Shown piece by piece: positions 22,145-28,945 of a stretch of DNA of 31,440 bases. Location of the stretch: NCBI GenBank assembly GCA_903840375.1, contig CAIMFR010000028.1, forward strand, positions 1-31,440. The letters are read 5' to 3'. A model generated the notes under the pieces. It searched no databases. It was not told where the DNA came from and worked only from the letters and a program-made list of their open reading frames with translations. Source of the stretch: Candidatus Adlerbacteria bacterium. Its GTDB lineage: Bacteria > Patescibacteriota > Minisyncoccia > Phycocordibacterales > SBAW01. How positions within the stretch are numbered: position 1 is the stretch's first letter; every line of letters begins with the position of its first letter. The position numbers and the translations under genes were made by a program.

Positions 22145-23473
22145 ATGGCAAACACGCTTAATTTCAAGATCGTCGGAGGAAAGAAATTACACGGAACGAT
22201 CGATGTCAATTCTTCGAAAAACGGTGCGGTGTCTATTATATGCGCTTCGCTGATGAACCGCGGAGTAACGACACTCACGCATGTGCCGAAAATTGAGGAA
22301 GTAAATAGACTCGTCGAAGTTCTGCGTTCCATAGGCGTCGGCGTCGAGTTGAATGACAAAGCGATGATCATCACACCTCCTGCAAAATTGACGATGAAAA
22401 AGATTGACACGGTGTCCGCCGGGCGCACGCGTATCATCGCACTCTTCGCCGGAATTCTCGTACACACACTGCAATCGTTCGACATTCCGCAGGCAGGCGG
22501 ATGCAAACTCGGCAGCCGCACCGTGCGCCCACATCTTTATGCATTGGAAAAATTCGGCATCGACATTTCAATTTCGCCCGGTATGTGGCATGTATCGCAT
22601 ACCAAGCTTGTGCCGGCGGAAGTTGTCATGTACGAGTCCGGCGACACCGCGACCATCAATGCCATCCTCGCCGCGTCAGGCATCGAAGGCGAGAGTGTCA
22701 TCAAATATGCGTCGGCAAATTATCAGGTGCAAGATCTCTGTTTCTTCTTGCAGGAACTTGGCGTGAAGATAGAAGGCATCGGCACCACCACACTCACGGT
22801 GCGCGGCAAAAAAATAATAGACAAGAAGATCGAATACGCGATCAACGAAGATCCGATCGACGCAATGTTTTATATCGCCACCGCCATCGTCACCAAGTCG
22901 GCAATAACCATTCGCCGCTGCCCTATCGACTTCCTCGAACTGGAGTTGCTGGTACTTGAAAAAATGGGATTCAAATATACGATTCTTAAAAAATATAAAG
23001 GTCGTGGCGGACATATGAACCTTGCTGACATCGAGACAATGCCGAGCAAGCTGGTGGCCGCAGCGGATAAAATTCACGCGCGCCCATACCCGGGACTCAA
23101 CATGGACAACCTCCCGTTCTTCGCCGTCATCGCGACACAGGCGAAGGGCACGACACTTATTCACGACTGGGTGTACGAAAAGCGCGCACTCTATTTCACG
23201 GAGCTCGACAAGCTCGGCGGTACAACATTGCTCGCCGACCCGCATCGCATCTACGTCACCGGAGTGACAAAACTGCATAGCGCCGACCTCGTGTGTCCGC
23301 CCGCGCTCCGACCTGCGACGATTCTTCTCATCGCGATGCTCGCGGCACCCGGCACATCGATGCTCCGCAACATCTACAGCATCAATCGAGGCTACGAGGG
23401 GCTCGCTTCAAAACTCTCATCTCTTGGGGCGCAGATCTCGGTTGCAGAGGAGAAACCTTTTGAGGCTGCTTAG
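22145..23473 (+). CDS. murA: UDP-N-acetylglucosamine 1-carboxyvinyltransferase
   Basis: MurA transfers enolpyruvate from PEP to UDP-GlcNAc, the first committed peptidoglycan step, and is the fosfomycin target. The start at 22145 (MANTLNFKIVGG) gives 442 residues. An in-frame GTG at 22091 is possible, but the added residues do not belong to the family. SSKNGAV holds the catalytic Lys-Asn pair. PQAGGCKLGSR carries the active-site Cys, which is retained, so sensitivity to fosfomycin would be expected. Further matches are YPGLNMDNLPFFAV and SINRGYEGLASKLSSLGA. A GGGAGG lies very close to the ATG, a shorter spacing than usual. Its last 92 bases overlap a convergent gene. Confidence 0.94.
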   Translation: MANTLNFKIVGGKKLHGTIDVNSSKNGAVSIICASLMNRGVTTLTHVPKIEEVNRLVEVLRSIGVGVELNDKAMIITPPAKLTMKKIDTVSAGRTRIIALFAGILVHTLQSFDIPQAGGCKLGSRTVRPHLYALEKFGIDISISPGMWHVSHTKLVPAEVVMYESGDTATINAILAASGIEGESVIKYASANYQVQDLCFFLQELGVKIEGIGTTTLTVRGKKIIDKKIEYAINEDPIDAMFYIATAIVTKSAITIRRCPIDFLELELLVLEKMGFKYTILKKYKGRGGHMNLADIETMPSKLVAAADKIHARPYPGLNMDNLPFFAVIATQAKGTTLIHDWVYEKRALYFTELDKLGGTTLLADPHRIYVTGVTKLHSADLVCPPALRPATILLIAMLAAPGTSMLRNIYSINRGYEGLASKLSSLGAQISVAEEKPFEAA

Positions 23474-23786
23474 TCTCGTGCTTCTTGGGATTCACTTCCC
23501 ACCAAAACTTTTTGGAAAAATCTTTCGACTGGTCGCACACGCTTTTGAGGTAGTAGAGATCCTGCGTCGGGATGGCGACAAGCAGGCGGCCCATGCGCGG
23601 CATATTCATCGGCTGCAACCCTGCATATTTTCGCGAACGATTTAATTTCTCCAAAAAATATTCCATCATATCACCGCGCTCTGTCGCACGATCCTTACGC
23701 GCACGCGAAGATTCATTCCTCTGACCCTCGCCTTTCTTCACCGGAGCGGGGCCATTCCCCGCGATATACATACTGACGCGCTGCAT
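23382..23786 (-). CDS. Small basic protein, unknown function, overlapping the end of murA
   Basis: The ATG at 23786 gives 134 residues and sits one base from the start predicted from a TATACT box. A longer frame to 23864 would cross the divergent promoters. The protein is rich in Lys and Arg. A central segment, MMEYFLEKLNRSRKYAGLQ then PRMGRLLVAIPTQDLYYLKSVC, looks like a folded domain, and the Gln/Pro/Lys-rich C-terminus looks disordered. It may bind nucleic acid, but no motif proves this. The C-terminal third is read from DNA that also encodes the end of murA on the other strand, so that part may be dispensable. Confidence 0.55.
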   Translation of the reverse strand: MQRVSMYIAGNGPAPVKKGEGQRNESSRARKDRATERGDMMEYFLEKLNRSRKYAGLQPMNMPRMGRLLVAIPTQDLYYLKSVCDQSKDFSKKFWWEVNPKKHETKQPQKVSPLQPRSAPQEMRVLKRAPRSLD

Positions 23787-23793
23787 GGCATAT

Positions 23794-23805
23794 AGTATAT
23801 AGCAT
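23794..23805 (-). promoter_or_regulatory. Extended -10 promoter of the small basic protein gene
   Basis: On the minus strand the sequence TGCTATATACT ends at 23794. The predicted start, near 23787, is next to the ATG at 23786, which suggests a leaderless mRNA. Confidence 0.45.
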
Positions 23806-23834
23806 TGGGCGGCCTTTTCTTTTTCTGACAAAAA

Positions 23835-23843
23835 TGGCATAGT
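23835..23843 (+). promoter_or_regulatory. Possible extended -10 promoter of def
   Basis: TGG-CATAGT ends at 23843. The start is predicted near 23850, two bases before the def ATG. A CTGACA lies close upstream but not at -35 spacing. Confidence 0.35.
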
Positions 23844-23851
23844 GTTCAGAC

Positions 23852-24409
23852 ATGGAAGACACAATTGTACAAGTCGGCGATCCTGTTCTGCGTGAAAAAG
23901 CCAAGCACGTGCTCAAAAAGGAGTTTGGTTCACACGCTCTTAAAGCTGTCATCAAGCACATGAACACCGCGCTCGACGCCGAAAAATACGGCGTTGCTAT
24001 CGCCGCACCGCAGATAGGGGTTTCGAAACGAATCTTCGTCGTCTCCGGCCATGCGTTCGATACAGAGAAAAAGGACGCGGGGAAGATTGAAGCTGATGCG
24101 CCTGTAAGCGAAGACAAGGCCTTCATCAATCCGGAGATTTCGCGCCTCTCTCGCAAGAAAAAATCGATGTCAGAAGGCTGCCTGTCCGTGCGCGGCAAAT
24201 ATGGACATGTCGTACGACATGAAAAGGCGACCGTGCGCGCATATGACGAAAATGGTAAGCCGTTCGTACACCATGGTTCCGGTCTTGTTGCGCACATTTT
24301 CCAACACGAGGTAGATCATCTCGACGGCATCCTCTACATCGACAAGGCGGAGGGTGTTGAAGATGAGAAAATAGAAGAGGGCGATACAGATAAAAAAGGA
24401 AACGAATAA
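23852..24409 (+). CDS. def: Peptide deformylase
   Basis: Def removes the formyl group from the N-terminal Met of new proteins, using a bound metal ion. All three motifs are present in the 185 residues: GVAIAAPQIG (motif 1, G-x-G-x-A-A-x-Q), EGCLSV (motif 2, metal-binding Cys) and HEVDHLDG (motif 3, HExxH). An acidic and lysine-rich tail follows. An insertion rich in Lys, Glu and Asp lies between motifs 1 and 2. It is followed 4 bases later by fmt, which adds the formyl group that Def removes, a common pairing. Confidence 0.96.
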   Translation: MEDTIVQVGDPVLREKAKHVLKKEFGSHALKAVIKHMNTALDAEKYGVAIAAPQIGVSKRIFVVSGHAFDTEKKDAGKIEADAPVSEDKAFINPEISRLSRKKKSMSEGCLSVRGKYGHVVRHEKATVRAYDENGKPFVHHGSGLVAHIFQHEVDHLDGILYIDKAEGVEDEKIEEGDTDKKGNE

Positions 24410-24413
24410 AAAT

Positions 24414-25277
24414 ATGAGCGCAAAAAAACCGCTGTTCGCATTTTTCGGCACATCGAAACTCTCGGTGTATGTGCTCGACACGCTCGAGAAGCATGGAATG
24501 TTGCCCGCACTCGTCATCACCGCTCCGGATAAGCCGCGCGGACGCGGACTCGAGTCGACGCCATCGCCGGTCAAAGTGTGGGCCGAGGCGCACAGTATCG
24601 ACGTGCTCACGCCGGAAAAATTGAAGGATGAAAATTTCATCGCAGAGCTTAGCAACACCGAGTGGGACGTTTTCATCGTCGCAGCGTATGCAAAATTGAT
24701 ACCGAAACAACTGCTCGATATGCCGCGCCGCAGATGTGTGAACGTACACCCGTCAATGCTGCCCAAATTCCGTGGACCGTCCCCCATCATCTCCGCAATC
24801 CTCGCCGATGAACGAGAGACCGGCGTCACCATCATGCAGATGGAAGAGACGATGGACACCGGTGCAATACTTGCGCAAGCGCGCATCGAGATAGCACAGG
24901 AAGATTGGCCGCCGACCAACACCATACTTGAAGAAATGCTTTTTACCGAGGGCGGCAACCTGCTCGCGGAAACTTTGCCGGAGTGGATCAGCGGAACAGT
25001 TACTCCCGCGCCACAAGATGACAGCAGAGCGACTTACACGAAAAAGTTTTCAAGCGACGATGCACTCATCGACTTGAAAAATGGCGATGCCCGTCAAAAC
25101 TTCCTGAAAATAAGAGCATACGACAGCGGTCCGCGCGCGTATTATTTTGCAGAAAAAAACGACAAGAATGTGCGCGTCATAATCACCGGCGCGGAATTCA
25201 ACGAAGGAAAACTCACCATAACCCACGTGATCCCGGAAGGCAAAAAAGAAATGGACTACGCTGACTTTTTACGGTAG
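24414..25277 (+). CDS. fmt: Methionyl-tRNA formyltransferase
   Basis: Fmt formylates Met-tRNA for initiation using 10-formyl-tetrahydrofolate. The 287 residues start with the FFGTSKLSVYVLDTL fold. They contain VITAPDKPRGRG and the active-site region CVNVHPSMLPKFRGPSPI, with the catalytic Asn and His and the SxLPxxRG loop. ETGVTIMQMEETMDTGAIL and the shortened C-terminal tRNA-binding domain follow. The usual length is about 310, so the C-domain is slightly trimmed. There is no Shine-Dalgarno sequence; the start is 4 bases after the def stop. No obvious terminator follows. The hpf gene converges from the other side. Confidence 0.95.
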   Translation: MSAKKPLFAFFGTSKLSVYVLDTLEKHGMLPALVITAPDKPRGRGLESTPSPVKVWAEAHSIDVLTPEKLKDENFIAELSNTEWDVFIVAAYAKLIPKQLLDMPRRRCVNVHPSMLPKFRGPSPIISAILADERETGVTIMQMEETMDTGAILAQARIEIAQEDWPPTNTILEEMLFTEGGNLLAETLPEWISGTVTPAPQDDSRATYTKKFSSDDALIDLKNGDARQNFLKIRAYDSGPRAYYFAEKNDKNVRVIITGAEFNEGKLTITHVIPEGKKEMDYADFLR

Positions 25278-25326
25278 GTGTATGACCGATAGACCACACG
25301 TACAATTTTTGTTGTATCCAGACCAA

Positions 25327-25683
25327 TCATTTCCCTCCACGTAAAAATTCTTTTACTTTTGCCGCACCTCGGCGTAAGACGTGGATCTTTTTCTTTTTCG
25401 TACGGCCGGCTTCGCGCACCAGTTCCGACGTTGCTCCGTCGATGGCTTCGTGTAATGTTCTGCCCGTGACCTCGGTGCGCAATGGTTCTGCAAGATGCGC
25501 GGCATGGAGCATGAACTCGGCGCGATACGTCTGTGCCTCACCGCGTAGAAATTCCAATTCCACATCCGTCCGCACTGCGTCATCGTGTGCGAACATCGTA
25601 TCGAGATTATCTAACTTCTTTTCGACGTACTCGCGCAGTTCCGGCGTGATATCGAGGGCGGTTCCTTTTATGTTGTACATCAT
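25327..25683 (-). CDS. hpf: Ribosome hibernation promoting factor, short form (HPF/RaiA)
   Basis: HPF-family proteins bind the 30S decoding region and store idle ribosomes. The 118 residues show the opening strand MYNIKGTALDITPELREYVEKKL, the middle VDVELEFLR-type strand, the strand YRAEFMLHA, and the helix LHEAIDGATSELVREAGRTKKKK with its basic tail. This is the short form without the C-terminal dimerisation domain. Its start overlaps the stop of the upstream DUF167 gene by 4 bases (ATGA). Confidence 0.9.
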   Translation of the reverse strand: MMYNIKGTALDITPELREYVEKKLDNLDTMFAHDDAVRTDVELEFLRGEAQTYRAEFMLHAAHLAEPLRTEVTGRTLHEAIDGATSELVREAGRTKKKKIHVLRRGAAKVKEFLRGGK

Positions 25684-25943
25684 ATTTGTATAGTAAATGT
25701 TTTTGACGGAGCGTGATGGCCTGACACGAGCCGCACAGCCCGCTCTGGCACACCATACTCTATCGCTAATAATTCACGCACGCGCACGTTGGCACGATTG
25801 TCCGCAGCAGGTTCTCGCACGTCGATGCGGAATCCTCGAGCAGTCCGCTCGACCTTTTCATGACGAGCACCTGCAGAAACTCGCACCTTCACCATTGTAC
25901 AACACGGTTTCGCCACACTATGTTTAGCCGGAACGGTTCGCAT
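25680..25943 (-). CDS. DUF167 (YggU-like) small protein
   Basis: DUF167 proteins are small alpha/beta proteins of unknown role. The core here is VKVRVSAGARHEKV, GFRIDVREPAADNRANVRVRELLAIEYGVPERAVRLVSG, which matches the family's V-x-V-x-P-G-A and A-N-x-x-x-x-x-L-A layout. The ATG at 25943 lies exactly where transcription should start from the TATACT box at 25955 to 25950, giving 87 residues and a leaderless mRNA. The ATG at 25895 (71 residues) starts right at the domain and is the alternative. Two cysteines just before it are unusual. Co-transcribed with hpf. Confidence 0.8.
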   Translation of the reverse strand: MRTVPAKHSVAKPCCTMVKVRVSAGARHEKVERTARGFRIDVREPAADNRANVRVRELLAIEYGVPERAVRLVSGHHAPSKTFTIQI

Positions 25944-25949
25944 GACGTA

Positions 25950-25955
25950 AGTATA
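25950..25955 (-). promoter_or_regulatory. -10 box of the DUF167-hpf operon
   Basis: TATACT on the minus strand. The predicted start coincides with the ATG at 25943. No good -35 is seen at 16-18 bases. Confidence 0.45.
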
Positions 25956-25982
25956 CAAGCTCTTTTCCAATCCCCTTCAATT

Positions 25983-25991
25983 TGCTATAGT
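25983..25991 (+). promoter_or_regulatory. Extended -10 promoter of tRNA-Asn
   Basis: TGC-TATAGT puts the start near 25998, six bases before the mature 5' end of the tRNA. It matches the TGCTATACT boxes upstream of murF and frr. Confidence 0.5.
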
Positions 25992-26003
25992 ATCAACGTA
26001 CAT

Positions 26004-26075
26004 TCCGCGGTAGCTCAATGGTAGAGCAGCTCCCTGTTAAGGAGTTGGTTGTAGGTTCGAGTCCTACCCGCGGAG
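26004..26075 (+). tRNA. tRNA-Asn (anticodon GTT)
   Basis: The acceptor stem TCCGCGG pairs with CCGCGGA (26068-26074), with discriminator G at 26075. The D-arm is GCTC...GAGC, the anticodon arm CTCC-CTGTTAA-GGAG carries GTT, and the T-arm GTAGG-TTCGAGT-CCTAC is complete. CCA is not encoded; the next bases are CAACA. The last six bases form the start of a 20-base direct repeat also found at 29079. Confidence 0.95.
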
Positions 26076-26089
26076 CAACAGCTTGACAA
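26070..26089 (+). repeat. Direct repeat at the tRNA-Asn 3' end (possible attL)
   Basis: GCGGAGCAACAGCTTGACAA is identical to 29079-29098. It includes the last 6 bases of the tRNA and the next 14. tRNA 3' ends are classic integration sites. The shared core is short, and no integrase gene is seen between the copies. Confidence 0.6.
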
Positions 26090-26111
26090 ATTTATATAAT
26101 CATTGTATATA
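26083..26111 (+). promoter_or_regulatory. Orphan promoter-like sequence reading toward the Nudix gene
   Basis: TTGACA and TATATA are 17 bases apart. It points rightward, antisense to the Nudix gene, and no plus-strand gene follows closely. A second match, TTGACT-16-TATCTA, lies just downstream. The rest of 26112-26207 is AT-rich with no gene. Confidence 0.4.
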
Positions 26112-26207
26112 AACACAACTTTGAGTTGACTTGCTTTGGGTATTGCGTATCTAATTACTCAGGCAGACAGAAAATCTTTCTTTGTTTTTTTGTCCTTGCA
26201 GCCGTCT

Positions 26208-26618
26208 TTAAGACTTTTTAATTAGTGCCGCTGATGAAATATAATCGGCAATAACTCTATTTTGACCGTATGCTAAGTCTTTTGGAACATCCTCAAAAGG
26301 AAACCATTTGAAATCTGAAAGTTCATCAGTATCAAGACGAATTTCAGAACCCTCAATATCACCAACAAAATAATATGATCGGATGGATCGCTGCGAATCG
26401 CTGTTTTCATATTCTTTAAACAATACATGGACCACAACGTTCACACCAAGCTCTTCTTTGATCTCTCGTAACAACGTCTCCTCAATGCTTTCACCTGACA
26501 TATTGGTTCCTCCCGGAATTGACCACTGCGAACCCTCTTCTTCGCGTGCTGCTCTTTTGACCAATAACACCATTCCATTTCGAATTGCAACTAAATTTGC
26601 TGTCTGTATGAATATCAT
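26208..26618 (-). CDS. Nudix hydrolase
   Basis: Nudix enzymes cleave nucleoside diphosphates linked to another group. The 136 residues contain a complete Nudix box, GGTNMSGESIEETLLREIKEELGV (about 36-59), with the metal-binding REIKEE core. The N-terminal IQTANLVAIRNGMVLLVKRA strand pair precedes it, and the FKWFPFEDVPKDL region after it suggests an 8-oxo-dGTP or NTP hydrolase (MutT-like), but the substrate cannot be read off. Its ATG lies directly after the T-run of the terminator of the upstream radical SAM gene. A TGCTATACT box at 26660 to 26652 could start a transcript whose first bases form that hairpin. It is more AT-rich than its neighbours. Confidence 0.9.
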   Translation of the reverse strand: MIFIQTANLVAIRNGMVLLVKRAAREEEGSQWSIPGGTNMSGESIEETLLREIKEELGVNVVVHVLFKEYENSDSQRSIRSYYFVGDIEGSEIRLDTDELSDFKWFPFEDVPKDLAYGQNRVIADYISSAALIKKS

Positions 26619-26649
26619 AAAAATATGGGGTGGACGTCGTCCACCCCAT
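26619..26649 (-). terminator. Rho-independent terminator of the radical SAM gene
   Basis: ATGGGGTGGAC and GTCCACCCCAT form a perfect 11-bp stem with a 3-base loop. On the minus strand it is followed by ATTTTT. It lies 30 bases past the radical SAM stop and could also sit at the 5' end of a Nudix transcript. Confidence 0.8.
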
Positions 26650-26678
26650 GGAGTATAGCATCGTCATGTGCCTCTCAG

Positions 26679-27694
26679 TTAGTGAGCACATTCCGACTGG
26701 TCGTCCACTTCGCCGAAGCGCCAGATGCCGTAGTCGCGCCTGAGGTGCTGCCGTTCTGCAGGGAACGCGTCGGAATAGCCTTCACGTATCCCCACCAATT
26801 CTTTGATGATTGAGACCTTTTCGTCATACGGAACACCCATGAGCCGCAGCCCTTTTTGCTGAATACAGCTCCCTGCGAGCCCATAGGGAGAGACCCGCAG
26901 TTTGCGGCACCTACCCAGCCCGCACTTGAACCCCTGTGAAGGCATTGTGACGAGGATAACCCGTACACCTGTTCCACCGACGAGATAGTACTCGGCGTTC
27001 GGATTATCTCCAACACCATCGGACGGCAAGAGCGGGCCTACTGCGGTGAGTGCCTCACAATCTCGTCACGTGTCACCGCGAACGCTTGTATCTCGCTTCC
27101 ATAGAAAGCAGGGTTGTTCGGGCACAGTTCAATGAACTTCAACATCAACTTGCCCGAGAAACGCTGAGCAAATGAGATGAGGTTGGGTATCTCGTGCACG
27201 TTATCCGACATGGGGACGATGTTCATCTTCGTCGGCTGGTCGAACGTCTGGCACGCTTGTTCTATCCAACCCAGTGTCGTCTGAATATGCCTGCGCCCAG
27301 TGATCTGCAGATTGCGTTCGGGCGAAAGACTATCAAGACTAACGTTAACGCGGGAAAGCCCTGCGTCCTTCATTTGCGCAATCTGTTCGAGGCGCAATGT
27401 ACCGTTTGTGGTCATGACCTGTTCGGCCACACCCAACTCCTTTGAACGGCGGAACAAGCTAACTACATTGCGGATGCAGGGCTCACCGCCAGTCCAGTGA
27501 ATGCGGTTGATGCCGCAATCGACCGCTGCTGCGACGATCTCCACGATTTCATCATCGCCCAGCGTGTCTGAGTGCTGGAACAATGCATGAGGGTTACAGT
27601 AGCGGCACCGAAGGTTACATTGCGGCAGAATTGTAACGCGCAAGTGCCATGAAGCAGTTGCTGCGGAACAGCCAGGGATGGGGACGGATACCAT
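26679..27694 (-). pseudogene. MoaA-like radical SAM protein interrupted by one frameshift
   Basis: Two minus-strand frames together encode one MoaA-family protein of about 335 residues. The first (27694 to 27038, 218 residues) has the radical SAM cluster C-x3-C-x2-C (CNLRCRYC, residues 26-33), WTGGEP (67-72), TTNGT and VNVSLDSLSPE. The second (to 26679) carries NAEYYLVGGTGVRV and a C-terminal cysteine set, KCGLGRC then 13 residues then C. MoaA has C-x2-C-x13-C there, so spacing differs. A one-base deletion near 27056 shifts the frame; restoring it reads DEIVEALTAVGPLLPSDG without a break. MoaA makes cyclic pyranopterin from GTP, but no other molybdopterin gene is nearby and the usual C-terminal Gly-Gly is absent. 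The substrate may be another nucleotide. AAGGAAG precedes the start. Confidence 0.8.
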
Positions 27695-27745
27695 GGTCGC
27701 ACTTCCTTGTCCTGTGTTGGAAACATTGCGGTTCGTCTAGAGTGA

Positions 27746-27774
27746 ATAATAATAACGACTTGCACACAAGTCAA
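27746..27774 (-). promoter_or_regulatory. Promoter of the radical SAM gene with operator-like palindrome
   Basis: On the minus strand TTGACT and TATTAT are 17 bases apart. Between and over them is the perfect inverted repeat GACTTG-CACA-CAAGTC (27757-27772), well placed for a repressor. It lies 16 bases from the -35 of the divergent NDK-HD promoter, so one regulator could control both. Confidence 0.75.
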
Positions 27775-27787
27775 TAGGTCGTAGGTA

Positions 27788-27815
27788 TTGACAATATGAA
27801 AATTCAAATTATCCT
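27788..27815 (+). promoter_or_regulatory. Promoter of the NDK-HD gene
   Basis: TTGACA and TATCCT are 16 bases apart. The start is near 27822, followed by AGGAG 7 bases before the ATG at 27851. Confidence 0.65.
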
Positions 27816-27850
27816 GCAGCAAGCGTTCACCTTGTTCCCAGGAGCGTCCG

Positions 27851-28855
27851 ATGAAACCAGTAGATGGCGAAATGGTCGAGCGTGCGTTTTTCTGCATCCG
27901 GCCACAGTTCTTCGACAAATATCGTGAAATTCTTGACGCGCTAAAAAATGCCGGCCTGCATATTCCTTCGTATTCAACCGTGTGGCTGACCGCTGAGGAC
28001 ATTATGGTCATGTACGGCCATGAGAAGCCTTCGCCGTATTTCGACGCAGTAACACACTTTATGACACGGGACATGTCGGTTGTGGGCATCGTCGAGGGTG
28101 ACAACATTGTCTACAGATTGGTGGCCGCGACGGGTGAGTCACACATTCCGTCCGAAAATAACAGCGCAACAATACGTGCCAAGTTTGGGAGTGAAAAACC
28201 GCTTCTGCACGCAGGCGTCAACTTCTACCTCAACCCTGTCCACCGATCCTCCACGTATGAGGAGGCGGCGCGAGAAGTTGCACACTATCGCAACACCATC
28301 GAAGGCAGACCCATCGAGCGGATCGTTGCAGACATGGTGCGCCAACTATACATCGATCGCAACCTAACGTGCGTGTACCAACACCATATCGAGCGCGTTG
28401 TGGCAATCGCAGACGATTTGGCAACAACACAGAATGCGAACCGATTGGTGGTCATATACGCAGCATTGCTTCACGATATCGCATCGTTGCAGTCGGGAAA
28501 TAAGGAAGGGCATGGCGACGCCGGTGCGAGCAAGGCCTCGGTCATTCTGCATCAACTCGGATGTAACTCGGCGACCATTGAACGTGTCGCTAACTGCATC
28601 CGCAGTCACAGCAGTTCTGCCAACTCACATGGTATATCTGTTGAAGCTCAAATACTACGGTCGGCGGATGGTATTGCCAACCTATCGTACGCGCCACTGC
28701 TTTTCTACTTTGCCTACGGGCGCAAGTCGCTGGACTTCGATGCAGGGTTGGACACTGTCCGTCGCAAAGTCGAACGATCTTTTGCAAAAGTTGCCCCTTT
28801 TGCAATCGATCAAGCAAGACCCTTGTACGACCGTTGGCAAACAATTCTCAACTAA
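27851..28855 (+). CDS. Fusion of a nucleoside diphosphate kinase-like domain and an HD phosphohydrolase domain
   Basis: The 334 residues split into two domains. Residues 10-146 match nucleoside diphosphate kinase, which moves a phosphate between nucleotides through a phospho-His. RAFFCIRPQF is the first strand, with Arg17 where the family has Lys. MYGHEKPSPYF, FMTRDMSVVGIVEGDNIVYR and TIRAKFG follow, then NPVHRSSTYEEAAREVA with the catalytic His131 and the preceding Asn. Residues 165-320 match an HD domain: HH (178-179), LLHDI (H208, D209), GHGDAG (H221), IRSH (H253) and SADGIAN (D273), the usual metal ligands. HD enzymes hydrolyse phosphate esters of nucleotides. The gene is divergent from a MoaA-like radical SAM gene and has its own promoter, ribosome-binding site and terminator. 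Its substrate is unknown; it could build or destroy a modified nucleotide. Confidence 0.85.
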   Translation: MKPVDGEMVERAFFCIRPQFFDKYREILDALKNAGLHIPSYSTVWLTAEDIMVMYGHEKPSPYFDAVTHFMTRDMSVVGIVEGDNIVYRLVAATGESHIPSENNSATIRAKFGSEKPLLHAGVNFYLNPVHRSSTYEEAAREVAHYRNTIEGRPIERIVADMVRQLYIDRNLTCVYQHHIERVVAIADDLATTQNANRLVVIYAALLHDIASLQSGNKEGHGDAGASKASVILHQLGCNSATIERVANCIRSHSSSANSHGISVEAQILRSADGIANLSYAPLLFYFAYGRKSLDFDAGLDTVRRKVERSFAKVAPFAIDQARPLYDRWQTILN

Positions 28856-28916
28856 CTCCATGGCCGACTCAGTACAACAATCGTACAAAAAACAACACAG
28901 CCTTTCGACGCTTATG

Positions 28917-28945
28917 CCGCCCCTCGTTGGGGCGGTTTTTCTTTT
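28917..28945 (+). terminator. Rho-independent terminator of the NDK-HD gene
   Basis: CCGCCCC pairs with GGGGCGG (7 bp, 5-base loop) and is followed by TTTTTCTTTT. From here to 29164 I see no gene apart from the direct repeat. Confidence 0.85.

Noticed and set aside
26679..27694. Genuine molybdenum cofactor biosynthesis gene moaA
   Set aside because: The family match is good, but no partner moa genes are present, the second cysteine spacing differs, the C-terminal Gly-Gly is absent and the gene sits among nucleotide enzymes. I therefore give no gene symbol.
27463..28107. Minus-strand 214-codon frame across the divergent promoter region
   Set aside because: It overlaps the start of the NDK-HD gene and the radical SAM gene in the wrong frames and would cover both promoters.
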